DNA from: Fimenecus sp045578245
GTDB lineage: Bacteria > Bacillota > Clostridia > Oscillospirales > Acutalibacteraceae
Assembly (NCBI GenBank): GCA_045578245.1
Contig: JAZNJX010000106.1
Span: forward strand, 1-14,975
DNA length: 14,975 nt
Direction of reading: 5' to 3'
Position numbers and translations under genes: made by a program. The notes beneath the pieces were generated by a model, which saw only the letters and a list, made by a program, of their open reading frames with translations, made no database searches and was not told the origin of the DNA. Positions 1 to 7,086 of this stretch are shown one piece after another. Every line of letters starts with the position of its first letter. The stretch's first letter is position 1.

Positions 1-2
1 TT

Positions 3-142
3 TGCCTTAATTCAGTCGTGTGCCGTGTGGGTCCTGTGCGGCGAAGCGCCGTGAACCATGTCAGGCGGGGAACCGAGCAGCATTAAACGGTTTGCATCGG
101 GCGCCACAGTCTGCCTGCACGACACATGACTGAGTTAAGGCA
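3..142 (+). ncRNA. ffs: Signal recognition particle RNA (Alu-less, about 140 nt)
   Basis: RNA scaffold of the signal recognition particle; it binds Ffh and helps deliver nascent membrane and secreted proteins to the translocon. Seen directly: the conserved domain IV core lies at about 59-81, with TGTCAGG on one side, a CGG-GGAA-CCG tetraloop stem, and the AGCAGC asymmetric-loop side. The ends close in a long helix: 3-20 (TGCCTTAA then TTCAGTCGTG) pairs with about 118-142. Because the two ends pair with each other, there is no room for the Alu domain that the roughly 270-nt Bacillus-type RNA has. At 140 nt it is longer than the 4.5S type. Its place just upstream of dnaX matches the usual Firmicutes order. 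Only a short T-run (144-147) follows, so the 3' end is probably processed or weakly terminated. The promoter lies outside the window. Confidence 0.92.
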
Positions 143-178
143 TTTTTGATATAGGTGCTCAAGTCAGGAGGAATTGAA

Positions 179-1819
179 ATGTATCGTGCTTTTTACCGAA
201 AATATCGTCCATCTACATTTACGGATGTTGTTGGTCAAGGACATATTACAAAAACACTTGAAAATGCTGTAAAAACAGGTAAAACAAGTCACGCATACCT
301 TTTCACAGGTTCCCGTGGAACAGGCAAAACCTCCTGTGCAAAAATTCTTGCAAAAGCAGTTAACTGCATTGATTCCCAGGATGGAAATCCTTGTAACAGT
401 TGTGAAATCTGTAAAGGTATCGACTCTGGAGCTATACTTGATATAATTGAAATTGACGCTGCTTCAAACAACGGCGTTGATAATATCCGTGATTTGCGTG
501 AGGAAGCAAACTTTACTCCTGCAAATGCAAAATACAGAGTTTATATCATTGATGAGGTGCATATGCTCTCAATCGGTGCTTTCAATGCGCTTCTTAAAAC
601 TCTTGAAGAGCCACCTGCACACGTTATTTTCATTCTTGCAACTACTGAAGTTCACAAGTTGCCGTCAACTATTCTTTCCCGTTGTCAGCGATTTGATTTT
701 AAACGAATCCCACCTGAAGCAATAGCTGAAAGACTTAAAGAAGTTGCAGTTAAAGAAAATCTTCAGATTTCCGACGATGGTGCTATGCTTATTGCAAGAA
801 TTGCCGATGGTGCGATGCGTGACGCTCTTTCACTTTTGGACCGTTGTTCTTCCTATGAGGGAATAATCGACTCTGCTGTCGTTGCAAATAGTGCAGGACT
901 TGCCGGTCGAGAACATATTTTTGAACTCTGCGACTGCATCCTTGAAAAAGATGCTGCAAAGGCATTAGAAGTTGTCAATAAACTTTATAACGATTCCTGC
1001 GATATGGAAAGACTTATCATTGAACTTACAAGCCACTTTAGAAACCTTATGGTCTCAAAGGCTGTTAAGAATTTTCAGGATATGATTATCTGCTCTCAGG
1101 GTGAAATTGAAATTATTCGTCAGCAAAGTGCGAAAACAACACTTGCAACAATTATGTCCTGCATTGATGTTCTTACAGCATCTGCATCCACAATGAAGCA
1201 AGGTGCTAACAGAAGAACAAGTGCTGAGCTTTGCATTATCCGTCTTTGCACACCAAGTCTTGACGGTGATATGAATGCAATTCTTCGTAGACTCAGTGAG
1301 CTTGAAAGTGCTGTTGCATCAGGTAAAATTACTGTTAAAGCAGAAACTCCTGCTCCTGTTAAAGTCGAATCAAAACCTGAAAAGATTGAAAATAAACCTG
1401 AACCAGTTGTAGAAGAAAGAAAAGAGCCTGAGAAGAAAGAAATACCACTTCCTGAGCCACCTCCACCACAAGAGGAAACAATCACTCCTAAAAACATAGG
1501 AACTGTTCCTTTTGGCAGTTGGCCTGAGGTTCTCGAAAAACTTTTTTCACAGGATAAAAGCCTTATTGCAATGCTTACAGGCTCAAGTGCATTTATCCAT
1601 CAGGATAAATATTTACTTATTAAAGGTTCTCCTGTTCTTGAACTTTATCTTAAAACAGGTGACTATTCTAAAACAATAAAAGCTGCCGTTGCAGAAGTAA
1701 CTGGCAGAAATTATACACTTGCTGTTTATAACAACAAGCAGGAAGAAACACAAAAAAATCCACTTTCTGACCTTGTATCAAAGGCAAAAAGTCTTGGCGT
1801 AAAAATTGAGGAGGAATAA
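179..1819 (+). CDS. dnaX: DNA polymerase III subunit gamma/tau
   Basis: Clamp-loader ATPase of the replicative DNA polymerase III; it opens the beta sliding clamp and bridges polymerase and helicase. Start: ATG at 179 sits about 7 nt after AGGAGG (167-172). An in-frame GTG at 155 lacks a site, so the protein is 546 aa. It opens with MYRAFYRKYRP, the typical DnaX N-terminus. The Walker A motif GSRGTGKT lies near residues 44-51, a Cys4 zinc module near 69-80 (NC...CNSCEIC), Walker B IIDEVH near 125, and the sensor region SRCQRFDFKRI near 165-175. A Pro/Glu/Lys-rich linker (about 385-440) leads to a tau-like C-terminal domain. Linker and tail are variable in this family. I see no E. coli-type frameshift signal at the linker. 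First protein gene of a cluster with ybaB and recR; its stop is 2 nt before the ybaB start. Confidence 0.97.
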   Translation: MYRAFYRKYRPSTFTDVVGQGHITKTLENAVKTGKTSHAYLFTGSRGTGKTSCAKILAKAVNCIDSQDGNPCNSCEICKGIDSGAILDIIEIDAASNNGVDNIRDLREEANFTPANAKYRVYIIDEVHMLSIGAFNALLKTLEEPPAHVIFILATTEVHKLPSTILSRCQRFDFKRIPPEAIAERLKEVAVKENLQISDDGAMLIARIADGAMRDALSLLDRCSSYEGIIDSAVVANSAGLAGREHIFELCDCILEKDAAKALEVVNKLYNDSCDMERLIIELTSHFRNLMVSKAVKNFQDMIICSQGEIEIIRQQSAKTTLATIMSCIDVLTASASTMKQGANRRTSAELCIIRLCTPSLDGDMNAILRRLSELESAVASGKITVKAETPAPVKVESKPEKIENKPEPVVEERKEPEKKEIPLPEPPPPQEETITPKNIGTVPFGSWPEVLEKLFSQDKSLIAMLTGSSAFIHQDKYLLIKGSPVLELYLKTGDYSKTIKAAVAEVTGRNYTLAVYNNKQEETQKNPLSDLVSKAKSLGVKIEEE

Positions 1820-1821
1820 AA

Positions 1822-2157
1822 ATGAAAGCAAGAATCCCAAATCAGGGCGGTCAGGCAAATATGATGAAGCGTCTTCAGCAAATGCAAGAAGATATGGCTC
1901 GTGTTCAGAAGGAATGTGAAGAAGCTGAATACAGTGCATCTGCAGGTGGCGGAGCAATCGACGTTACTGTTAACGGTAAACATCAGGTAGTTTCAGTTAA
2001 AATTCAGCCAGATGTTGTTGACCCTGAAGATGTAGAAATGCTTGAAGATTTGCTTGTTGCAGCTGTTAACGAAGCAATGAGAAAGGCAGACGAAACTACT
2101 GAAAGAGAAATGGGCAAAATCACAGGCGGAATGAACATTCCAGGTCTTGGATTCTAA
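1822..2157 (+). CDS. ybaB: YbaB/EbfC family nucleoid-associated protein
   Basis: Small dimeric DNA-binding protein of 111 aa, usual size for the family, thought to act as a nucleoid-associated protein and often co-transcribed with dnaX and recR. The start ATG has a strong GAGGAGG site that lies within the end of dnaX, pointing to translational coupling. Visible features: a Gln/Met-rich N-terminal helix (MMKRLQQMQEDMARVQKE), the family signature SAGGGAIDVTVNGKHQVVSVKI, a DVEMLEDLLVAAVNEA segment and a Gly-rich tail ending MNIPGLGF. Its exact role in recombination or replication is not settled for the family; the assignment itself is firm. Confidence 0.95.
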   Translation: MKARIPNQGGQANMMKRLQQMQEDMARVQKECEEAEYSASAGGGAIDVTVNGKHQVVSVKIQPDVVDPEDVEMLEDLLVAAVNEAMRKADETTEREMGKITGGMNIPGLGF

Positions 2158-2178
2158 TTTAATTGGAGTATAGGCATT

Positions 2179-2772
2179 ATGGCAATCGTATCGTTGGAAA
2201 AATTGGTTGAAGAATTTCGTAAAATGCCCTCTGTCGGTGTAAAATCGGCGGAGAGATTGGCATATTATATTCTCGGTCTTGACGATGAGGGTGTGAAAAA
2301 TCTTGTTGATGCCATAAATAATGCCCATACTAATATACACACATGCAATATCTGTTGTAACCACACCGAGGGTGAAAAATGTACAATCTGTAGCAATGCA
2401 AACCGTGACAATTCAGTAATCTGTGTTGTTGAAAACCCAAGGGATGTTACTGCATTTGAACGTACCCACGAATACAAAGGTGTTTACCACGTGTTGCACG
2501 GTGTTATCTCCCCTATGAATGGTGTTGGACCTGATAAAATCCGTATTAAAGAGTTAATTCAGCGAATGGCTGATGATAGCGTAAACGAAGTTATTATGGC
2601 AACTAATCCAACTGCCGAAGGTGAGGCAACTGCAATGTATATTGCACGACTTTTAAAACCAATGGGAATTAAAGTAAGTCGTCTTGCTTATGGTATCCCT
2701 GTTGGTAGTGACCTTGAATATGCTGACGAGGTAACACTTTCCAGAGCACTTCAGGGCAGAAGTTTGTTATAA
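2179..2772 (+). CDS. recR: Recombination mediator protein RecR
   Basis: RecR works with RecO (and RecF) to load RecA on single-stranded DNA at gaps and breaks. It has 197 aa, the normal length. It shows the N-terminal helix-hairpin-helix region (EEFRKMPSVGVKSAERLAYY, residues about 10-30), a Cys4 zinc finger (CNICCN...CTIC, about 55-72), a Toprim domain starting at VICVVENPRDVTAFE (about 79-93) with HVLHGVISPMNGVGPD, and the C-terminal AYGIPVGSDLEYADEVTLSRALQGR signature. The ribosome binding site is a modest GGAG (2164-2167) about 11 nt from the ATG, weaker than those of its neighbours. It begins 21 nt after ybaB, consistent with one operon. Confidence 0.97.
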   Translation: MAIVSLEKLVEEFRKMPSVGVKSAERLAYYILGLDDEGVKNLVDAINNAHTNIHTCNICCNHTEGEKCTICSNANRDNSVICVVENPRDVTAFERTHEYKGVYHVLHGVISPMNGVGPDKIRIKELIQRMADDSVNEVIMATNPTAEGEATAMYIARLLKPMGIKVSRLAYGIPVGSDLEYADEVTLSRALQGRSLL

Positions 2773-2834
2773 TGATGTATGGGTGATTCACCAATTGCCC
2801 ATAATTTTCATAAAGCTCAAAAGGAGGAATAATC

Positions 2835-3302
2835 TTGGCAGAGAAGAATACAAATACTACAATTGCACAGAATAAAAAAGCTCTCCACGATTATTTCGTA
2901 ATTGAGAGTTTTGAGGCAGGTATTGAACTTGTCGGCACAGAGGTTAAATCTCTCCGTCAAGGGAAATGCAATCTTAAAGATGCTTGGTGTAGCATTGTTG
3001 AGGGTGAACTTTTTGTAAATGGTATGCATATAAGCCCTTATGACCACGGCAACATCTTTAATCGTGACCCAATGAGAGTTAGAAAACTCTTAATGCACAA
3101 AAAAGAGATAATGCGACTTTTCGGCACTACAAAGCAAGAAGGTTTGACACTTATTCCATTGTCAATTTACTTTAAAAAAGGTCGTGCCAAGGTGCAGGTC
3201 GGTCTTTGTAAAGGTAAAAAACTTTATGACAAACGAGATGTTGCTGCTAAAAAAGAGGCACAACGCACAATTGAACGTTCCATGAAAGAGCGAATACGAT
3301 AA
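2835..3302 (+). CDS. smpB: SsrA-binding protein SmpB
   Basis: SmpB binds tmRNA and brings it to stalled ribosomes, where the pair adds a degradation tag to the incomplete protein. It has 155 aa, as expected. The start is TTG at 2835, chosen because AAGGAGG (2821-2827) is correctly spaced and the sequence reads MAEKN...IAQNKKALHDYFVIESFEAGIELVGTEVKSLRQGK, the family N-terminus. GELFVNGMHISPY, LLMHKKEI and the C-terminal KKGRAKVQVGLCKGKKLYDKR motifs follow, then the basic tail. It lies 62 nt after recR and about 90 nt before ssrA, the gene for its RNA partner. No terminator lies between smpB and ssrA, so read-through into the tmRNA is possible. Confidence 0.97.
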   Translation: MAEKNTNTTIAQNKKALHDYFVIESFEAGIELVGTEVKSLRQGKCNLKDAWCSIVEGELFVNGMHISPYDHGNIFNRDPMRVRKLLMHKKEIMRLFGTTKQEGLTLIPLSIYFKKGRAKVQVGLCKGKKLYDKRDVAAKKEAQRTIERSMKERIR

Positions 3303-3312
3303 TATATCAATC

Positions 3313-3371
3313 GGATGCGTCAGCATCCCCTTAATTCTTCATTTTTCACTATTCATTATTCACTCTTCACT
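3313..3371 (+). repeat. Hairpin and degenerate TTCACT/TTCATT repeat between smpB and ssrA
   Basis: A 6-bp perfect hairpin, GGATGC-GTCA-GCATCC (3313-3328), is followed by a low-complexity run of degenerate TTCATT/TTCACT units (about 3334-3371). Its loop and closing pairs (TGCGTCAGCA) recur in a second hairpin at 3804-3821, beyond the tmRNA. No gene lies here. Such short pyrimidine-rich runs are often parts of dispersed non-coding repeats in Clostridia; that reading is inference. Confidence 0.5.
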
Positions 3372-3390
3372 TGAGCGAAACGAAATATAC

Positions 3391-3742
3391 GGGGATGAAA
3401 GGATTTCGACGGGGATTTTGAACTGCGATAAGCGAGCAGTGGAGTCTGACCACTATAAAACGGACGGTTTATAAAAATAAACGACAAAAACGAAAAAGTA
3501 CTTCTTGCTGCTTAATTAGCGGCGAGCATTCCCCCGGGAGAACTGCGGCCCGGTACGGAGTGTCATTTAGCAGTAAATGTGAACGGATAATCGCCTTGTA
3601 GTCCGTCACACATCACAGGGCTACCGAAATGAATGCCTGTTTGTCGGCTGTCACGTAGGGAAGTATAGTAGATAAACTACGCTCGTAGAAAGTTTCAGGA
3701 ATAGATTTTCGGACGTGGTTTCGATTACCACCATCTCCACCA
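3391..3742 (+). ncRNA. ssrA: Transfer-messenger RNA (tmRNA)
   Basis: One-piece tmRNA of 352 nt that rescues stalled ribosomes together with SmpB. The 5' end GGGGATG (3391-3397) pairs over 7 bp with CATCTCC (3732-3738), followed by ACCA with an encoded CCA end (3740-3742). The D-loop-like TTTCGACGGGG and the T-arm GTGGTTTCGATTACC (3715-3729) are intact. The tag reading frame ends GTA CTT CTT GCT GCT TAA (stop 3513-3515). Aligned on the conserved AACGAC after the resume codon, the tag reads INDKNEKVLLAA; the final LLAA fits the protease recognition end. The resume codon appears to be ATA instead of the usual alanine or glycine codon. No clear promoter precedes it; it may be cut from a longer smpB transcript. 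Confidence 0.95.
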
Positions 3743-3795
3743 TTGAAAGAGACACTCCTTTTTGGGGTGTTTCTTTTTTAGGTAATCGAAACCAC
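3715..3795. repeat. Inverted repeat of the tmRNA T-arm
   Basis: GTGGTTTCGATTACC (3715-3729, the tmRNA T-arm and loop) is repeated perfectly in inverse orientation as GGTAATCGAAACCAC (3781-3795), flanking the ssrA terminator. Fifteen exact bases this close together are not expected by chance. It suggests an inverted duplication, or a recombinase arm or core site tied to the ssrA target. Confidence 0.75.
3746..3779 (+). terminator. Intrinsic terminator of ssrA
   Basis: A 13-bp stem (3746-3758 with 3764-3776, some G-T pairs) and T5 loop end in a T-run. It starts 4 nt after the tmRNA CCA end. Confidence 0.85.
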
Positions 3796-3803
3796 TCGTC
3801 CAT

Positions 3804-3871
3804 CTTTTGCGTCAGCAAAAGGGACAGATAAATACGAAAGGTTGCGCAGCAACGAACGAAGCGAAGCTTCG
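3804..3871. repeat. Three small hairpins in a row
   Basis: CTTTTGC-GTCA-GCAAAAG (3804-3821), GTTGC-GCA-GCAAC (3841-3853) and CGAAGC-GAA-GCTTCG (3857-3871) lie in series between the two tmRNA-end copies. The first shares its core TGCGTCAGCA with the hairpin before ssrA at 3313-3328. No reading frame is supported. They could be protein-binding sites or part of a dispersed structured repeat. Confidence 0.5.
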
Positions 3872-3894
3872 GTTCTCACCATCTCCACCATTAG

Positions 3895-3930
3895 AATAAA
3901 AGTTCTCAATTTTTGGGGACTTTTATTTTT
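3895..3930 (+). terminator. Second, orphan intrinsic terminator
   Basis: A 13-bp stem (3895-3907 with 3915-3927) and a T-run, placed just after the second copy of the tmRNA acceptor end. No gene directly precedes it, so it probably came with the duplication. Confidence 0.7.
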
Positions 3931-3960
3931 GTCTAAATAATCAAAACAGAACAGTCCATC

Positions 3961-3989
3961 TTGTATTTTTACATTGACCATAGTATAAT
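3961..3989 (+). promoter_or_regulatory. Promoter of the metallophosphoesterase gene
   Basis: TTGTAT (3961-3966) and a perfect TATAAT (3984-3989) with a 17-bp spacer, about 33 nt before the coding start. Sigma-A type by consensus. Its -35 element begins inside the end of the duplicated ssrA unit. Confidence 0.65.
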
Positions 3990-4022
3990 GAAATCATAAA
4001 AAATAGGAAAATAAAGGAGAAA

Positions 4023-5495
4023 ATGAAAATGAAAATGTCAAAAAAACTCTTGTGTATTGTTCTTGTCTTTATTATGCTATTTGACCTTTCATCGGTATCT
4101 TTTGCCATTTTTGATGACATTGACAAAGGCATATGGGATAAAACATGGGAAACCAAAACTGAAACAACTGAATCTGCTGTAACAATGTTTGTTGGCAACG
4201 ATGAAAACGACAGAACAATTGCTTGGTATTCCGATGCAGAAGAAGGCTATGTGGAACTGAAAAACATTAAGGGTAGTGAGAAAATCAATGCAACTGCAAA
4301 AAAGACCGCTGAAGGTGATTATCGACTTTGTGTAGCCCTCACAGACCTTGAAGCAGGTATTTATACCTACAAATGTTTCAGTGGTGATTTCGAATCGGAC
4401 TTCTATACTTTCACCATTGAAGAAAACGACAATAGCACAGTTCTTTATGTTTCTGATATTCATGTTAGTCAAAATAATGATGAAAACGAAAATGAGCTTC
4501 GTGATACCACATATCTTTGGAATGAAGTTTTGGAAGATGCTGTAAATACAGCAATTTCTGAAGGGAACACGATTGATGCAATCGTTTCAAGTGGTGACCA
4601 GGCTTCGGAAGGACTAAGAAGCGAATATGAAGGTTTGAGTTCACCCTTTATTCTTAAATCAATTCCTTTATCCATTTCTGTGGGAAACCACGACAGAAAA
4701 AGTGTTGGTTATAAATACTACACAGCTAATCCTAACGAGGCAGAGCAGACTTTTAAATCATACATAGGTACCGACTATTGGTTCAGACAAGGTGATGCAC
4801 TTTTCCTTATCCTTGACTCTTGCAATGTTTCTATGAAAGAACATTATAAATTTATGAAGAACGCAACAGAGCAAAACGAGGACGCTGTATGGGTAATTGC
4901 TGTTATGCACCACGATATGTTTGGTGGCAGAGAACCTTGGCTCGATTCAGAAAACGCAATGCTAAGACTTTTATGGACACCTTTCTTTGACGAATTCGGT
5001 GTTGATTTGTGCCTTTACGGACACAGCCATTATTACAGCGTTTCAAATGTTATATATGGCAGAAAGACTGTAGAAAAGACAAGCCACAATGCACAGCTTA
5101 CAGACCCTCAAGGCACAATATACGTGGCATCCGGTTCAACATCACGTTTTGCTTCTACACTTGATGATGAGGGTAACACTCCACCTATTGGTGAAAATGT
5201 GGGCTATACACGTCTTGAGGAAAACGAGACAATATATAACCTTATAGAAATTACAGAGGATACTCTTACACTTAAATCATATTCTGCTGAGGCTAATGAA
5301 GAGTTTAACCGCCTTGAAATAACAAAAACATCAAAACAAGGTGGTCATAGCTACAAAAATTCAGCCTGGTATCTTAAACCTATTGCATTCTTTGTCGGCA
5401 GAATTGTAAATATTATAAACAATCACGATATGTATCAAAGATATAAAGAACAAGGCTTTGATGTTTCTCTTAAAGAAGGTCTTATCGGTAGTTGA
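4023..5495 (+). CDS. Secreted metallophosphoesterase (calcineurin-like, purple-acid-phosphatase-like)
   Basis: A probably secreted phosphatase or phosphodiesterase of 490 aa. The N-terminus MKMKMSKKLLCIVLVFIMLFDLSSVSFA is a clear signal peptide, cut after SFA. A beta-sandwich-like region (residues about 50-130, with TMFVGNDENDRTIAWYSD) resembles the N-terminal domain of purple acid phosphatases. The two-metal catalytic motifs follow in order: VSDIH (DxH, about 144-148), SSGDQ (GDxx, about 190), VGNHD (GNHD, about 221-225), MHHD (about 298) and YGHSHYY (GHxH, about 336). All metal ligands appear intact. Three in-frame ATGs lie at 4023, 4029 and 4035; with AAGGAG at 4014-4019 the ATG at 4029 has the better spacing, so the true start may be two codons later. 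Monocistronic, with its own promoter. The substrate is unknown; phosphate scavenging is inference. Confidence 0.9.
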   Translation: MKMKMSKKLLCIVLVFIMLFDLSSVSFAIFDDIDKGIWDKTWETKTETTESAVTMFVGNDENDRTIAWYSDAEEGYVELKNIKGSEKINATAKKTAEGDYRLCVALTDLEAGIYTYKCFSGDFESDFYTFTIEENDNSTVLYVSDIHVSQNNDENENELRDTTYLWNEVLEDAVNTAISEGNTIDAIVSSGDQASEGLRSEYEGLSSPFILKSIPLSISVGNHDRKSVGYKYYTANPNEAEQTFKSYIGTDYWFRQGDALFLILDSCNVSMKEHYKFMKNATEQNEDAVWVIAVMHHDMFGGREPWLDSENAMLRLLWTPFFDEFGVDLCLYGHSHYYSVSNVIYGRKTVEKTSHNAQLTDPQGTIYVASGSTSRFASTLDDEGNTPPIGENVGYTRLEENETIYNLIEITEDTLTLKSYSAEANEEFNRLEITKTSKQGGHSYKNSAWYLKPIAFFVGRIVNIINNHDMYQRYKEQGFDVSLKEGLIGS

Positions 5496-5523
5496 TTTAT
5501 AAAAATTAGTAATTGATAAACTC

Positions 5524-5552
5524 TTGCGAACACAAAAAAATTGTGATATATT
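5524..5552 (+). promoter_or_regulatory. glnA promoter
   Basis: TTGCGA (5524-5529) and TATATT (5547-5552) with a 17-bp spacer, 32 bp before the glnA ATG. I see no convincing GlnR/TnrA-type operator in the short gap. Confidence 0.5.
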
Positions 5553-5584
5553 TATCTCATAGTAATTATTAAGGAGATGTTAAA

Positions 5585-7009
5585 ATGGCTAAGAGCATAA
5601 ACGACGTTCTTAATCTCATCAAGGAAAACGACATTAAAATGGTCGATTTTAAAATGGTTGACATCAACGGTCAGTACCGTCACGTTACAATTCCTGCTGA
5701 AAACTTTTCAGAAGACACAATGAAAAGTGGTATTGGTTTTGATGCTTCTAACTATGGCTATGCAGTTGTTGAAAAGAGTGACATGGTGTTCATTCCTGAC
5801 CCTGATACAGCAGTTATTGACCCATTCTGTTCAATTCCTACATTGTCAATGACAGGTAACGCAATGATTATTGCTAACCCTGAAAATCGTCCACTTGCAC
5901 AGTATCCTCGTAACATCATTAAAGCTGCTGTTGAACACATGAAAAACAGCGGTGTTGCTGATGAAATGAAGTTTTTACCTGAATTTGAATTCTATCTTTT
6001 CGACGACGTTACATGGAATGTTGAAGGCAGATATATCGGCGCTACAGTTGATGCAAAGCAGTCATACTGGAATTCTGATGTTGAAGGTAAGGGTGTTGTT
6101 GTTCCTAAGCAGAAAAACTATCACATAGCAAAGCCATTCGATATCTCATTTGAATGCCGTAGTGAAATGTGCATGCTCATGAAGGATGCAGGTATTGAAA
6201 TCAACTACCACCATCCTGAAGTTGCTGCATCAGGTCAGTTTGAAATCGAGCCACAGCTTGGCGAAGTTGTTCATATGGCTGACGCTACAATGTGGATTAA
6301 ATACATCATTCACAACACAGCTCTTAAATATGGTAAGACTGCAACATTTATGCCAAAGCCAATTTATGGTGAAGCAGGTAGCGGTATGCACGTTCATATG
6401 ATTCTTTTCAAGGATGGTAAGCCTGTTTTTGCTGATGACGCTGGTTATGCAGGACTTAGTGAAACTGCTCACTACTTCATGGGTGGTCTTCTTAAGCACA
6501 TCGGTGCTCTTTGTGCTATCACAAACCCAAGCACAAACTCATTCAAACGTCTTATCCCCGGATTTGAAGCACCTGTAACAGTTGGTTATGCAACATCTAA
6601 CCGTAGTGCTGTTATCCGTATTCCTGCTTATGCTAAGAGTCCTGACAAACGCAGATTCGAGCTTCGTAATCCTGACGCAACATGTAACCCATATTTCTGC
6701 TATGCAGCAATTCTTATGGCAGGTCTTGACGGCGTTAAGAATAAGATTGACCCACATGCAAATGGTTGGGGTCCATATGACGTAAACCTTTATCACCTCA
6801 GTGATGAAGAAAAAGCAAAGCTTTCACATCTTCCTGCATCTCTTGACGAAGCACTTGATGCTCTTGAGGCTGACTACGGATTCCTTACAGAAGGTGGCGT
6901 ATTCCCTGAAGAACTCATCAAAAACTTCATCAAAGGCAAGCGTGAAGAAGTTCGTCAGCTTTCTGCAATTCCTCATCCAGCAGAATTTGATAAATACTAC
7001 AACCTTTAA
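5585..7009 (+). CDS. glnA: Glutamine synthetase type I
   Basis: Makes glutamine from glutamate, ammonia and ATP; the cytoplasmic dodecameric core enzyme of ammonium assimilation. It has 474 aa, preceded by AAGGAG (5571-5576). Motifs in order: N-terminal beta-grasp domain with MVDFKMVDINGQYRHVTIP, PEFEFYLFD (metal site, about 131-139), GSGMHVHM (about 265-272), NPSTNSFKRLIPGFEAPV (about 319-336) and NRSAVIRIPAYAKSPDKRRFELRNPDATCNPY (ATP and glutamate loop, about 341-372). The length and Tyr403 in NLYHLSDEE match the adenylylation loop of the longer beta subclass, not the roughly 440-residue alpha form of Bacillus. Whether Tyr403 is modified here cannot be told, as no adenylyltransferase gene is in view. 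Single gene with its own promoter and two terminators. Confidence 0.97.
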   Translation: MAKSINDVLNLIKENDIKMVDFKMVDINGQYRHVTIPAENFSEDTMKSGIGFDASNYGYAVVEKSDMVFIPDPDTAVIDPFCSIPTLSMTGNAMIIANPENRPLAQYPRNIIKAAVEHMKNSGVADEMKFLPEFEFYLFDDVTWNVEGRYIGATVDAKQSYWNSDVEGKGVVVPKQKNYHIAKPFDISFECRSEMCMLMKDAGIEINYHHPEVAASGQFEIEPQLGEVVHMADATMWIKYIIHNTALKYGKTATFMPKPIYGEAGSGMHVHMILFKDGKPVFADDAGYAGLSETAHYFMGGLLKHIGALCAITNPSTNSFKRLIPGFEAPVTVGYATSNRSAVIRIPAYAKSPDKRRFELRNPDATCNPYFCYAAILMAGLDGVKNKIDPHANGWGPYDVNLYHLSDEEKAKLSHLPASLDEALDALEADYGFLTEGGVFPEELIKNFIKGKREEVRQLSAIPHPAEFDKYYNL

Positions 7010-7016
7010 TTAACAA

Positions 7017-7046
7017 AACCCTCTGAGTAATCAGAGGGTTATTTTT
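7017..7046 (+). terminator. glnA terminator 1
   Basis: AACCCTCTGA-GTAA-TCAGAGGGTT, a perfect 10-bp stem followed by ATTTTTG; it begins 8 nt after the glnA stop codon. Confidence 0.85.
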
Positions 7047-7054
7047 GACAAAAC

Positions 7055-7084
7055 AAAACCTCCGAGAAATCGGAGGTTTTTTTA
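7055..7084. terminator. Bidirectional terminator between glnA and the acyl-CoA ligase gene
   Basis: AAAACCTCCGA (7055-7065) pairs with TCGGAGGTTTT (7070-7080) around a GAAA loop, an 11-bp perfect stem followed by T's on the plus strand. On the minus strand it is followed by TTTTGTTTTG, so it can also end the convergent gene whose stop is at 7087. Confidence 0.8.
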
Positions 7085-7086
7085 TT

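Larger units (their letters stand above)
3729..3962 (+). repeat. Diverged tandem duplication of the tmRNA 3' end plus terminator
   Basis: The 16-mer CACCATCTCCACCATT occurs at 3729-3744 (the true tmRNA acceptor end) and again at 3877-3892, 148 bp on. Each copy is followed by a different 13-bp terminator hairpin with TTTTTGGGG at its loop. Each terminator is followed by TAATCRAAAC and then GTCCATCTT (3798-3806 and 3954-3962). The unit of about 78-86 bp is therefore present twice in the same order, with diverged stems. Integrases that use the ssrA 3' end regenerate exactly this part of the gene and leave such direct repeats, so I read it as attachment-site scarring; no integrase gene is visible here. 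Confidence 0.7.

Noticed and set aside
1750..1757. A-run in dnaX as a programmed frameshift site
   Set aside because: It lies near the extreme C-terminus with no AAAAAAG motif or obvious stimulatory stem, so it would not give a gamma-like product.
2773..2834. Attenuator between recR and smpB (ATGGG...CCCAT with internal GGTGATTCACC)
   Set aside because: The stem is short, no T-run follows, and two weak alternatives alone are not persuasive.
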